Part shown: piece by piece, positions 48,823 to 56,300 of the stretch
Layout of the letters: the number at the start of each line of letters is the position of its first letter
How positions within the stretch are numbered: the stretch's first letter is position 1
Source: Corynebacterium sp. MSK297
GTDB lineage: Bacteria; Actinomycetota; Actinomycetes; Mycobacteriales; Mycobacteriaceae
DNA length: 64,000 bases
Direction of reading: 5' to 3'
Assembly: GCF_030232885.1 (NCBI RefSeq)
Contig: NZ_JASPGD010000006.1
Location: forward strand, 78,509-142,508
Program-made: the position numbers and the translations under genes
Notes under the pieces: model-generated
Databases searched by the model: none
Told to the model about the DNA's origin: nothing
Seen by the model: the letters and a program-made list of their open reading frames with translations, nothing else

Positions 48823-48867
48823 TACCCCGTAACCTGCACGATCAGGTTGCGGGGTACACCGCTTTTC
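48823..48867 (+). terminator. Terminator of tRNA-His
   Basis: taccccgtaacctg (48823-48836) pairs with caggttgcggggta (48843-48856) with one G-T pair, followed by caccgctttt. Confidence 0.9.
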
Positions 48868-48914
48868 ACGCCGGGTACGTTAAAGAGTACGTTATAGGTT
48901 CTAGAAATCAGGCG

Positions 48915-48922
48915 CTAGTCAT
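48915..48922 (+). repeat. Target duplication CTAGTCAT, left copy
   Basis: Identical to 50480-50487; the two copies immediately flank the inverted repeats of the IS1249-like element. Confidence 0.88.
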
Positions 48923-48967
48923 GGGTTAAGGGTCAAAATGTGTGTCTGGCTCGGCGTGTCGCTTGGG

Positions 48968-49162
48968 CTAGATTTGGCCTTTTTGGATGCCGATTGAATG
49001 GGCGTAGTTGGTGTCGATAGCGTTGTCGTAGAGGGCTGGTCGTCCTGTTTCGTGGTCGGCTCGGTTCTCGTTGTGGGTCAGGGTTTGTACTTTGGCGAGT
49101 TGGTCCTGGCGCCAGTTGGACTGTCTGGCAATTTCTACGGGATCGTCGGGCAGTTCTGTTTT
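48968..49162 (-). pseudogene. C-terminal fragment of IS1249-like transposase
   Basis: Minus-strand frame reading DDPVEIARQSNWRQDQLAKV .. HETGRPALYDNAIDTNYAHS..KGQI and stop. It joins non-IS sequence at about 49162 and lies next to the left inverted repeat, as a transposase 3' end should. Confidence 0.75.
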
Positions 49163-49305
49163 TAGATACAGCCATCACGCTTGCCGACGTTTTCTCGGCC
49201 CCGCTCACTACCATTGAGAACGGTGGGCACTTCCTGGAGAGTGACGGCTACCTCGAATTTCCGCAGTTGAGGCAGCACATTATGCAGTGGCTGCGCAGCC
49301 TATGA
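49163..49305 (+). pseudogene. 3' fragment of an RBBP9-type alpha/beta hydrolase gene
   Basis: Plus-strand frame with SAPLTTIENGGHFLESDGY and EFPQLRQHIMQWL, the C-terminal His segment (GGHF) of small serine hydrolases of the RBBP9/YdeN family. Only the last 46 codons remain; the stop overlaps the end of the convergent regulator gene. It looks like flanking chromosomal sequence carried into the element with the operon beside it. Confidence 0.7.
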
Positions 49306-49635
49306 GCCCTCTGTCATGGCTTTAAGTGCGGCAACGTGCTGTGTATAGGCTCCTGTTCCAGTCTTGGTCAACGCGACCCAGACGGCGTCTTTGGCGCGCG
49401 TGGAGCCATATTCGCGGGTGCGGCTGATATAGCCGCTGTCCTCAAGATGTTTCAACTGCTTGGAAAGCGTATCGGCGGGAAGCTCGGTGAGCTCTGCAAG
49501 CACGGCGTATTTCATCTGCCTGCCGTCGGTTGCGCCCGAATGGAACAGCGTGGCACAAATTTTAAGCCGATTGATGGGGTGGATGACCGGATCTAGCTTG
49601 GCTGATTGGTGCGTAGACTCCTTAGACATTGACAC
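49300..49635 (-). CDS. Winged-helix transcriptional regulator (HTH_27/MarR-like)
   Basis: 111 residues. DNA-binding wing with RLKICATLFHSGATDGRQMK, ELTELPADTLSKQLKHLEDS (recognition helix) and GYISRTREYGS, the layout of single-domain regulators of PF13601 type. A second ATG lies two codons in. The start overlaps the end of the upstream membrane-protein gene by 14 bp, giving a two-gene operon. Two palindromes upstream of the pair suggest autoregulation. Confidence 0.85.
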   Translation of the reverse strand: MSMSKESTHQSAKLDPVIHPINRLKICATLFHSGATDGRQMKYAVLAELTELPADTLSKQLKHLEDSGYISRTREYGSTRAKDAVWVALTKTGTGAYTQHVAALKAMTEGS

Positions 49636-50026
49636 CCTTTACAGCGGCGTTGCGGTTCTCATACAACATCCATGCCATCGCCGTAGAGACAACGACGCCG
49701 CAGACAATCATCCACGGCCAAGTATCAGGCGTCGGCACGGTGGAGAACATCATGGCACCTGGCAGCAGTACTCGTGACCAGGTGGCGCGATCATTACTCG
49801 GCCCCATATTGGGATTGACCCGAACGAAGGGGTTTGCAATCTTATCTTTGAGGAGATAGCCCAGAACGAACGTCGGTACAAGAACCGTGAGGCCGTACCA
49901 CCATGACAGCTTGAATAGCGCGATACCGCCGCCGACGCCAAGCGCCACTATCGCCACCGCCCACGGGCTCTGTGTCCAGGCGGTGCGCTCTTGAACGTCG
50001 TGAATGATCTTGAGGTCGTCGCTCAT
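49622..50026 (-). CDS. Small membrane protein coupled to the regulator
   Basis: 134 residues from MSDDLKIIHDVQERTAWTQS (ATG 50026). Four hydrophobic segments: SPWAVAIVALGVGGGIALFK, WYGLTVLVPTFVLGYLL, a short one (RVLLPGAMMFSTV), and WPWMIVCGVVVSTAMAWMLY. No family recognised with certainty. First gene of the regulator operon, directly downstream of two palindromic operators. Confidence 0.78.
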   Translation of the reverse strand: MSDDLKIIHDVQERTAWTQSPWAVAIVALGVGGGIALFKLSWWYGLTVLVPTFVLGYLLKDKIANPFVRVNPNMGPSNDRATWSRVLLPGAMMFSTVPTPDTWPWMIVCGVVVSTAMAWMLYENRNAAVKGVNV

Positions 50027-50068
50027 CGTTCTTTTCCCTAACGTCAACTTCCCTGGTTTGCAACTAAG

Positions 50069-50109
50069 GCAAGTGTAACACTTGCTGTATATGCAAGTCT
50101 AATGCTTGC
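50069..50109. promoter_or_regulatory. Two tandem palindromic operators
   Basis: gcaagtgtaacacttgc (50069-50085), perfect 7-bp arms, and gcaagtctaatgcttgc (50093-50109), 5-bp arms with the same half site; their centres are 24 bp apart. A third half site, gcaagtg, follows at 50117. They lie 43-83 bases upstream of the membrane-protein start, overlapping its likely promoter. Confidence 0.75.
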
Positions 50110-50162
50110 CAAGTATGCAAGTGAAGAACTGTGCATAGAGTGGATGTAGCTATGCATGGGGT

Positions 50163-50318
50163 CTAACGGGGCTGGTGGTCTGCTACTGTGACATCTGGCC
50201 GACTTTTATTGACTGAGGCTCCGCAGGCCTTACATCGCCATCGGGTAGTGCCTTTGCTGGTTGTTCCATTGCGTTTGGTATCACCGCCGCAGTAGCAGCG
50301 TGGTCGGTTCTTTGGCAT
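50163..50318 (-). pseudogene. N-terminal fragment of IS1249-like transposase
   Basis: 51 residues from MPKNRPRCYCGGDTKRNGTT, with the zinc ribbon CxC..CxxC (RWRCKACG) and 'TSKGTTRWRCKACGAS' that starts IS1249-type transposases. After KSRPDVT the frame runs into cargo sequence and stops. Located next to the right inverted repeat. Confidence 0.8.
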
Positions 50319-50479
50319 TGAGCCACCACACCACCGCCTACTACCACAGACTGGCAGCCACACCGGGGATTTACCGTGTTGAGGCCAGATATATGCTCCC
50401 AAAGCATATATTTCACGCTACCCTACAGGTCAGAACCTAAAAATCCCCGATCCCAGACACACTTTCTAACCCTTAACCC

Positions 50480-50487
50480 CTAGTCAT
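50480..50487 (+). repeat. Target duplication CTAGTCAT, right copy
   Basis: Matches 48915-48922 exactly and abuts the right inverted repeat of the IS1249-like element. Confidence 0.88.
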
Positions 50488-50555
50488 CGTCACCGATCTC
50501 GATCACCTTCTCGGCAAGGTAGACCATCGGGCCGACGATGAGTCCGATGACCGGA
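50480..50555 (-). pseudogene. C-terminal part of a split small membrane protein
   Basis: Minus-strand frame VIGLIVGPMVYLAEKVIEIG, then DDD and stop. Its first half is at 58563-58734; the two rejoin in frame as ..LIVIMTVG + PVIGLIVG.. once the 8-kb IS3-bounded insert is removed. The stop codon overlaps the target duplication of the IS1249-like element. Confidence 0.82.
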
Positions 50556-50624
50556 CCTGACCCCTGTTTGGTAGACACCTGATATCCAGCCCGGTTGGGT
50601 TGGGAAGAAAGGTAATCTACCACC

Positions 50625-50921
50625 ATGCCTAGGTACTCCGAACAGTTCAAACGTGATGCTGTGGCCCTCTATGAAAACAATGAGGACCTTTCACTTCACG
50701 CGGCTTCAGCAGAGCTTGGAGTCAATCGTTCCTCGCTTTTCTCCTGGCTTCAGCAATACGGCACCGGCAAACGTGCCCGCACGAAGGCCATGCGCGACAA
50801 CGCCAAGGAGACGACTGATTCCGAGCGAATCCGCCAGCTAGAAAAAGAGAACGCGAAGCTGCGCGAAGAACGCGATATTCTGCGCAAGGCCGCGAAATAT
50901 TTTGCCGAAGAGACACGCTAG
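50625..50921 (+). CDS. IS3-family OrfA, copy 1
   Basis: 98 residues: helix-turn-helix (NNEDLSLHAASAELGVNRSS) and leucine-zipper-like C-terminus (RIRQLEKENAKLREERDILR). It binds the IS ends in this family. The stop overlaps the orfB GTG (TAGTG), as usual where a -1 shift makes the OrfAB transposase. Confidence 0.93.
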   Translation: MPRYSEQFKRDAVALYENNEDLSLHAASAELGVNRSSLFSWLQQYGTGKRARTKAMRDNAKETTDSERIRQLEKENAKLREERDILRKAAKYFAEETR

Positions 50922-51819
50922 TGATCCGCTTCCAGTTTGTCTATGACCACCGAACCGAGTACTCGGTCAAGCGGATGTGCCATGTGTTAAAGCTCAATCG
51001 CTCCTCGTTTTATAAATGGGTCAACACCCACGAAAATCGCAGGTTAAAGATATGTTCCGATGCCCTTATTGGTGCAAGAATCAAGGCCATCTTTGATGAT
51101 GAGAACGGGCTTTATGGTGCTAAACGCATCGCTGCAAGCCTCAACGACGATACGGACTTTTCGGCCCGATCAACCATAAGAAGGTTGCGCGCATCATGAA
51201 ATCCATGGGGCTAAAAGGCTTTAGCAAACGGCGTCGATGCATCACCACCCGGCGCAAGCCTGGTCACCGTGTCATGCCAGATTTAGTAGGCCGTACATTC
51301 ACCGCTGACGAGCCGAACCGTGTTTATGTAGGCGACATCACCTACCTGCCGTGTAAGGGCGGTAAGAACATGTACCTGGCCACGGTCATTGACACCTATT
51401 CACGAAAACTTGCAGGTTATGCACTCGCAGACCACATGCGTGTCTCACTGGTCATCGAGGCTTTGTCCCATGCCAGCACAGTCCGCGGAAGCCTTGACGG
51501 GGCTATTTTCCATTCTGATCATGGAAGTGTGTACACCTCACAGGCGTTTAGGGACCACTGCGCCCAACTTGGTGTACGCCAATCCATGGGCGCGGTGGGA
51601 ACTAGTGCCGATAATGCCCTGGCAGAATCATTTAACGCCACCTTAAAACGTGAAGTGCTACGTGATCGGAAAGTCTTTGATAATCCCATTATCTGCCGGC
51701 GGGAAGTCTTTCGATGGTGCATGCGCTACAACACCCGCAGACGGCACTCCTGGTGCAACCTTCTAGCCCCCAATGACTTCGAAGCACTCACATCAGCTAC
51801 ACTGACCCAAGCAGCATAG
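50921..51819 (+). pseudogene. IS3-family OrfB with internal frameshift, copy 1
   Basis: The DDE transposase is read in two frames: 50921-51199 and then 51196-51819. The shift lies at gacttttcggcccg near 51157; one extra T (or a -1 slip) restores DFFGPINHKKVARIM. The catalytic residues are in the second part (YVGDITYLP, FHSDHGSVYTS, DNALAESFNATLKRE). Both copies carry the same shift. Confidence 0.85.
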
Positions 51820-51852
51820 CTAACCCCCGACGTGTCTACTTTCCGGGGGTCA

Positions 51853-51992
51853 GGCCCGGCAAGCCGCAGACCCTTCGCGACTTGTTCGAGTCGGAGCTCG
51901 TCACAACAAGCCTCGTTTCGGCACATATCGAAACGTTTACCGACTTGGGCGACCGGTGCGAAGAAGAGCTCGAACGCCACGACAAGGGCTGA
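51853..51992 (+). pseudogene. Unidentified C-terminal gene fragment
   Basis: Plus-strand frame GKPQTLRDLFESELVTTSLV, SAHIETFTDLGDRCEEELER, then HDKG and stop. Codon pattern and acidic helix content look coding, but the 5' part is cut off by IS copy 1. Family not recognised; probably from the same prophage or plasmid background as its neighbours. Confidence 0.5.
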
Positions 51993-52215
51993 CGAAGGCA
52001 GAAAGACACCAGGCACGCAGGACGTTCAACGTCCCTCGCCGCGCCCCCCGACCTCCGCAACGCACCCCGCCTCGACCCGCACCCCGCTTCCGTGTCGGTG
52101 GGCGCTCCGGCAAACGTGTCGGACTCCGAAGCGTGAGGACGTGCCCGAAACGGCACCCGGGCCGAATAACGCAACGATGCCCGAAGCGAACCCCACCGGA
52201 CACCGAGACGAGTCT
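51993..52215. repeat. GC-rich degenerate repeat block, left
   Basis: No gene. On the minus strand it consists of imperfect short units such as ggggttcgcttcggg and gaggcggggtgcgttgcgg. The same vocabulary occurs on the plus strand at 56301-56760, so the two blocks face each other around the phage genes. Confidence 0.6.
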
Positions 52216-52456
52216 CGGGGCGGGAGCGCTGTGTCGCGGACAGGTAGGCGGAAGGTTCGGGCATAGTATTCCCCGTCGAGTACAGCGCCTTCACCCATGT
52301 CCACGCCGTCCAGGCCGAAGGGGTCCAGGTCGGCGGGTTCGAGCAGCCTGGAGGCGGGTTTGCCGACTTCGAGCTTGTCCTTGAGGGGATCGGGTTTCGC
52401 GCCGGCGCGGACGCGTCTGCCGCCGCAGTTGGTACCGTCCTTGGCCGCGAGCCCAC
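52216..52456 (-). pseudogene. Broken phage terminase small subunit (N-terminal part)
   Basis: Minus strand: LAAKDGTNCGGRRVRAGAKP, then KPASRLLEPADLDPFGLDGV and DMGEGAVLDGE in one frame; the continuation NTMPEPSAYLSATQRS is in the next frame. Corynephage small terminases carry this order, so there is a frameshift near 52270, and the rest is lost into the GC-rich block. A position downstream of an HNH gene fits the usual phage order. Confidence 0.6.
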
Positions 52457-52712
52457 CTCCTTCCTGGGTTTGATAGGTCAGTCCGGGGTTTGATTCGGGA
52501 CTTTTGTGCGCGGAGGGCCTAGCCCGCCAGCCCATAGCCTAGGCACTAGAGATTTCATGCCCCCTGCGGGGTCTGTAGGCCCCGCAGAGCGTCGAACGGA
52601 AGAAAAACGACTCAAACCGCCACCGAGAACCTAAGGCGCTCAGAATCGCTTGCAACGCGTTTTATGCTGCGAAAATGATTAGAGGCATCAACTTTAAGCA
52701 GTGCTAAAACAC
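52457..52712. other. Noncoding stretch between EEP gene and terminase remnant
   Basis: No coding frame is convincing. A hairpin ctgcgggg(tctgtagg)ccccgcag lies at about 52565-52588 and could end EEP-gene transcripts on the minus strand, but it has no T run. Confidence 0.45.
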
Positions 52713-53762
52713 TCACTGAACAGCTACTTGAGTTTTGTAAGCGAGGTGATCGGAGTAACCAATCTGCTGCACTTGACAGGAGTGGGCTGTTATTCCTTGT
52801 GTTACGAAGATATGGTCGATGGGTGATCTTAAAAGGTTGGGCGCACCAGCTGGCCAAGTACCAGTGGGGGTGGTTGAACAGAGCTCTTGCGAATCAATAA
52901 GCCTGCCTCTAGTGGCAAGAGGACCGTGGCGAAGAGTGGCGTTAAAGTCGCCCGCGATTATAAGCGGTTTTTGTATCGAGTTACCAAACTCAACGACACG
53001 ATTGATGTCATCCCGCCACTGATTCATAAGTCTAGGCAACGGTGGTGCTGTATGTAGCCCTAGAATCACAGGAAGCCGAGCATCGTCAAACTCGATGGCA
53101 ACTGTTCCGAATGATGTTACCGGGCCTCGTGTAAAGTGCGCTGCTCCAAGCCTTTTATTTACTACAACTGACGTGGGGGCGATTTGCCCTGTATAAGTGT
53201 TCGGAAGACCATCATTACGAGTTTCAAAGAGCTGCCCGTCATATTTTGACGTTTCTATCGCTTCACGAAGCTCATAGCCGGACGTTTCGGGCAAAACAAT
53301 GATGTCGGGATCCCATGTACTGACAAGTTGTTGGAAATCGCTGGCGGTCAGCATTGATCCCGTATTAAACGTAACGACCGTCAGGTTCCCCTCTGTAACG
53401 GTGGAATGTTGTTGGCCGCTGACCTGATGTGGGATACCATTCGGAGCGAACAAAAATCCTGCTCCCGCGACAATCCACACTAAACAAGAAGTTAGGGCAA
53501 GTCTTGACCATCGCCTCCGCCAACCGACACCGGTAGCACACCCGCCAAGGAGTAGTATCACCAGCCCCAGTGCTTGCGGGAAAGCTAGCACCTGAGCGAA
53601 GGGAGGGTAGACGCTCAACGATCTGGCAACCCCAAACTGTGGGAATAGCCCCACAATACAGGAAAAGCAGCCCAACACAATCCCGCAAACAAACATAGCC
53701 TTACGCCAGAGTAATCCTTTAGAACCACTCTGGTGCAAGGCTTCCCAATTGTCACGGCTCAT
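52713..53762 (-). CDS. Membrane-anchored endonuclease/exonuclease/phosphatase (EEP) family enzyme
   Basis: 349 residues from MSRDNWEALHQSG. Three N-terminal membrane helices (about 20-125) are followed by an EEP domain: TVVTFNTGSML, the metal Glu in IIVLPETSGYE, LGLHTAPPLP, IIAGDFNATLRHG, SPIDHIFVTQ, and the terminal SDH of GYSDHLAYK. The catalytic domain would be outside the membrane. Members include nucleases and sphingomyelinase-like phosphodiesterases; the substrate cannot be told. It starts 14 bases after the DUF6973-like gene, so the two probably form an operon. Confidence 0.85.
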   Translation of the reverse strand: MSRDNWEALHQSGSKGLLWRKAMFVCGIVLGCFSCIVGLFPQFGVARSLSVYPPFAQVLAFPQALGLVILLLGGCATGVGWRRRWSRLALTSCLVWIVAGAGFLFAPNGIPHQVSGQQHSTVTEGNLTVVTFNTGSMLTASDFQQLVSTWDPDIIVLPETSGYELREAIETSKYDGQLFETRNDGLPNTYTGQIAPTSVVVNKRLGAAHFTRGPVTSFGTVAIEFDDARLPVILGLHTAPPLPRLMNQWRDDINRVVEFGNSIQKPLIIAGDFNATLRHGPLATRGRLIDSQELCSTTPTGTWPAGAPNLLRSPIDHIFVTQGITAHSCQVQQIGYSDHLAYKTQVAVQ

Positions 53763-53776
53763 TGGACTCTGGTCAG

Positions 53777-54415
53777 CTACCGTAACGTCACCAACCGGTT
53801 GTTGCGTGCAAGCCATTCACAACGGTTGGAGGCGCTATCATAGGTGCGATAGCTTTGACCAACTGATCGACCAGTTGCGTTGTTAGCGAGATCCATCTCC
53901 TTATCACGGCCAGAAGATTCAGCTTCATGGCGATCACCGAACCCCTGAGCTTCTCCCACGCCCATGTCGATGGTCATTCTGGCACTCCAATAGCAGTGGC
54001 GGTAAGCGTCACCCTTACCCTGATACAGAGAATCCCTGCCGAACTTGGCCTGGGATCTTGCAAGTGCATCATCTGCTGCCGATTTAGCGGATGCGCATTT
54101 ACCCATGTTCCAGGGTTGCGCGCAGAACCTAGCTTCTGCACCGTTCAGCCCACCAGGATAGTATCCGTAAGTGGTGAACTCATCCGGTCGGACAGGTTGC
54201 GACTCGCCGACGTCAAGAGCGTCAAGGCTGAACCTCTGAAGCTGGTCTGTGGTCAAGTAGTAACTTGCTGAAGTGGGTTGCGTGTTAGCATCTTGTGTTT
54301 CTTCAGCCCATGCTGGTGTTGTGCCGAGGCCGAACGTGAGAGCCAAGGCGGTGATGACAATCGGAGTTCGGAGCGTGCGTTTTAACGTAGGATCTTTTGC
54401 TTGAGATTGCACCAT
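53777..54415 (-). CDS. Secreted DUF6973-like protein
   Basis: 212 residues from MVQSQAKDPTLKRTLRTPI. Signal peptide with hydrophobic core ITALALTFGLGTTPAWA (cleavage after AWA, about 42). The mature part contains GKGDAYRHCYWSARMTIDMG and DKEMDLANNATGRSVG, a conserved His/Asp/Asn pattern of the DUF6973 type, in which H(W)..HE..MDLxNN could bind metal or form an active site. Two to four cysteines may form disulfides. Function unknown. Forms an operon with the EEP gene; both lie where phage genes usually run from HNH straight into terminase. Confidence 0.72.
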   Translation of the reverse strand: MVQSQAKDPTLKRTLRTPIVITALALTFGLGTTPAWAEETQDANTQPTSASYYLTTDQLQRFSLDALDVGESQPVRPDEFTTYGYYPGGLNGAEARFCAQPWNMGKCASAKSAADDALARSQAKFGRDSLYQGKGDAYRHCYWSARMTIDMGVGEAQGFGDRHEAESSGRDKEMDLANNATGRSVGQSYRTYDSASNRCEWLARNNRLVTLR

Positions 54416-54483
54416 GACAAAACCGTAACACAGTATCTGCCAGATCGCACCCCTATTGACAATGTGTGGTGAGCCACACTTTG

Positions 54484-54861
54484 CTAATGCGTGTAGACGC
54501 GTGGGGCTTGCCGCCACCGGTCACCATCCACCGCGGACTGCCTAGAGTAGCAGGGCTTACACAACGCTCTAAGGTTGCTCTCATCATGCGTACCACCCTT
54601 CGAGAGTGGTTGGATGTGATGCACCTCGGCCGCTGGCGTGACCCGCCCTGCTTTCTGGCAGTCCTCACACAACGGGTGGGCCGCGAGATACCGCTTGCGT
54701 ACCTGCTTCCACGCCTTGTCGTAGCGGCGGTTAATCTTTGGGTCGCGCTGGTACTTGCGATAGCGTGCAGTCTCAACTTTCGCGTGCACCGAGCAGTAGC
54801 GCTCGTGGGTGAGCTGCGGGCAGCCGGGATACCGGCACGGCTTTGCTGGACACTTCGACAT
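54484..54861 (-). CDS. Phage HNH endonuclease
   Basis: 125 residues. Cys-rich N-terminus (CPAKPCRYPGCPQ..RYCSVH), a basic helix (YDKAWKQVRKRYLAAHPLCE) and the HNH core VHHIQPLSKGGTHDESNLRA with CKPC. Phages place this gene just before the small terminase for packaging; here the terminase remnant lies 2 kb further on, with the DUF6973/EEP pair in between. Confidence 0.9.
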   Translation of the reverse strand: MSKCPAKPCRYPGCPQLTHERYCSVHAKVETARYRKYQRDPKINRRYDKAWKQVRKRYLAAHPLCEDCQKAGRVTPAAEVHHIQPLSKGGTHDESNLRALCKPCYSRQSAVDGDRWRQAPRVYTH

Positions 54862-55002
54862 TGTTCACCACCCTTCGCATGCATGGCAAAGCCCTCAACA
54901 GAATCCTACTGGGGGCTTGACCTGATTACCGACTGCTTACCACAGTAGAGGGTGCAAGCGTCGAAATTATCCGCTCTTTGCGATACCCGCAAACGCGTGG
55001 GT

Positions 55003-55461
55003 TCATCCGTAGAGTGCGGAGGCGAGTCTGCGTACCGCGCGAGACTTCTTGGCGTGAGCGGTGGTGCGCTCCACAAAGAACCGGTCAGCCACCGCCCGCA
55101 ACCGATCCTCTTGGGAGACATCGTCGGCAGCGAAAAAGAACGTGTCCAACACGAACCTGTCATCCTCGCCCAATGTGCCCCATGAGGACAGGAACCAGTC
55201 CATGTACTCCCGTGCCTGGGCGTAGCGCTGCTGGTAGGCATCCACCCGGTCCGTGCCAGCGGCGATGCGGTCTTCACCAGCCTTGGGGTTTCGCACCGGC
55301 GGCATCCCTTCCGGGGCGGGGATGTTGAACCAGTAGAGTTTCTCGGCTTTGTCCTTGATGGCCTGGTCGGTGGTCTGAAGGATGTGCTGCATGGCCACGT
55401 AGTCCTCCAATGCGGCCACCGTCGCACGATAGGTGTCAATGTATTTGCTCATCACGTGCAT
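55003..55461 (-). CDS. Phage ArpU/RinA-like putative transcription regulator
   Basis: 152 residues from MHVMSKYIDTYRATVAALED (ATG 55461, after aaggaagt). Helical throughout; the C-terminus LGEDDRFVLDTFFFAADD and VADRFFVERTTAHAKKSRAV resembles the sigma-4-like helix-turn-helix of phage late-gene regulators (ArpU/RinA/DUF1492 group). It starts 6 bases after the helicase stop and precedes the HNH gene, the usual late-switch position. Family assignment is moderate. Confidence 0.6.
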   Translation of the reverse strand: MHVMSKYIDTYRATVAALEDYVAMQHILQTTDQAIKDKAEKLYWFNIPAPEGMPPVRNPKAGEDRIAAGTDRVDAYQQRYAQAREYMDWFLSSWGTLGEDDRFVLDTFFFAADDVSQEDRLRAVADRFFVERTTAHAKKSRAVRRLASALYG

Positions 55462-55466
55462 GAGGG

Positions 55467-56300
55467 TTACTTCCTTTCGGGGTTGAGGGTGGTGGCCACG
55501 GCCTGGATCAGCGCGGCCTGCGTGGTGTTCTTCGCTTCCAGGGCTGCCAGGACTTGCTCGTCGATGGTGCCGGCGGTGGCGAGGTGGGTGATGGTGACGG
55601 GTTGGGTTTGGCCTTGCCGGTGCAGCCGAGCGTTCGTCTGCTGGTAAAGCTCCAAGCTCCAGGTGAGCGAAAACCAGACCAGCAGGTGCCCACCGGATTG
55701 GAGGTTCAAGTCGTGCCCCGCGCTGGCGGGGTGGATCAACGCCAGTGGAATGTCGCCGGCGTTCCACGCGGTGAAGTCGTCGGAGGTGGTCAACATACGT
55801 CCCTGCTGGAAGCGCTGACAGATTCGCTGGGCGTCGTGTTTGTGCCGGTACGCCACCAGAAGCGGCTGCCCGTTCGCAGCCTCAACAAGGTCCTCCAAAG
55901 CGTCGAGCTTGCGGGCGTGAACCTCCACGCTCTCCCCGGCGTCGTCATAAACCGCGCCGGAGGCCAACTGCATGAGCTTGCCCGAGAGGGCTGCGGCGTT
56001 GACGGCATCCACCACCTGCCCGTCCAGGTCGAGCACCATGTCACGCACCATCTGGTCGTACACCCGTCGCTCGGCCGGGGCCAGGTCCACCTCCTGGGTG
56101 GTGACCGTCAGCTCTGGCAAATCCAGGTAGTCGGTGGTGCGCATGGACAGGGTGATGTCGGCGATCGCGGCGTAGATTTCCTCCTCCGCACCCTCGCGGG
56201 GTTTGTAAGAGAACACCTGCATGCCATTACGCCGATCCGGGGTAAAACAACGTTCCCGGTAGCGGGTGATGTACGGGAGTCGGTAGGCGCTGCGGGTTTT
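55467..56300 (-). pseudogene. C-terminal half of a phage SNF2-type helicase
   Basis: The minus-strand frame from about 56300 leftward gives RLPYITRYRERCFTPDRRNG, EEIYAAIADITLSMRTTDYL, helicase motif IV-VI regions (QPLLVAYRHKHDAQRICQRF, LIHPASAGHDLNLQSGGHLL, QQTNARLHRQGQTQPVTITH) and end. The DEAD-box N-terminal half with the Walker motifs is missing; upstream is a GC-rich degenerate repeat block. A truncated protein from an internal ATG (56222) is possible but would lack ATP binding. Confidence 0.82.

Larger units (their letters stand above)
48923..50479 (-). mobile_element. IS1249-like (IS256-type) element with replaced interior
   Basis: Ends are imperfect inverted repeats: GGGTTAAGGGTCAAAATG at 48923 against GGGTTAAGGGTTAGAAAG read inward from 50479, both continuing into TGTGTCTGG. 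Direct repeats CTAGTCAT lie directly outside both ends, an 8-bp duplication usual for IS256-type elements. The transposase is not intact: its first 52 or so codons (50318 leftward) and last 65 or so codons (48968-49162) are present, but the middle is replaced by about 1 kb with a hydrolase fragment, a regulator, a membrane-protein gene and operators. Movement would need transposase from another copy. Confidence 0.82.
50558..51852 (+). mobile_element. IS3-family element, copy 1 (1295 bp)
   Basis: Ends TGACCCCtgtttggtagacac and gtgtctactttccGGGGGTCA are imperfect inverted repeats. Contains orfA and a frameshifted orfB. Identical in all visible sequence to copy 2 (offset 6710), so the duplication is recent. 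No clear target duplication at its own ends; the outer flanks of copy 1 and copy 2 belong to one interrupted gene. Confidence 0.93.

Noticed and set aside
51836..52456. Long minus-strand frame of 206 codons after IS copy 1
   Set aside because: It only crosses the second frame of the broken terminase and the GC-rich block; it is not a gene in itself.
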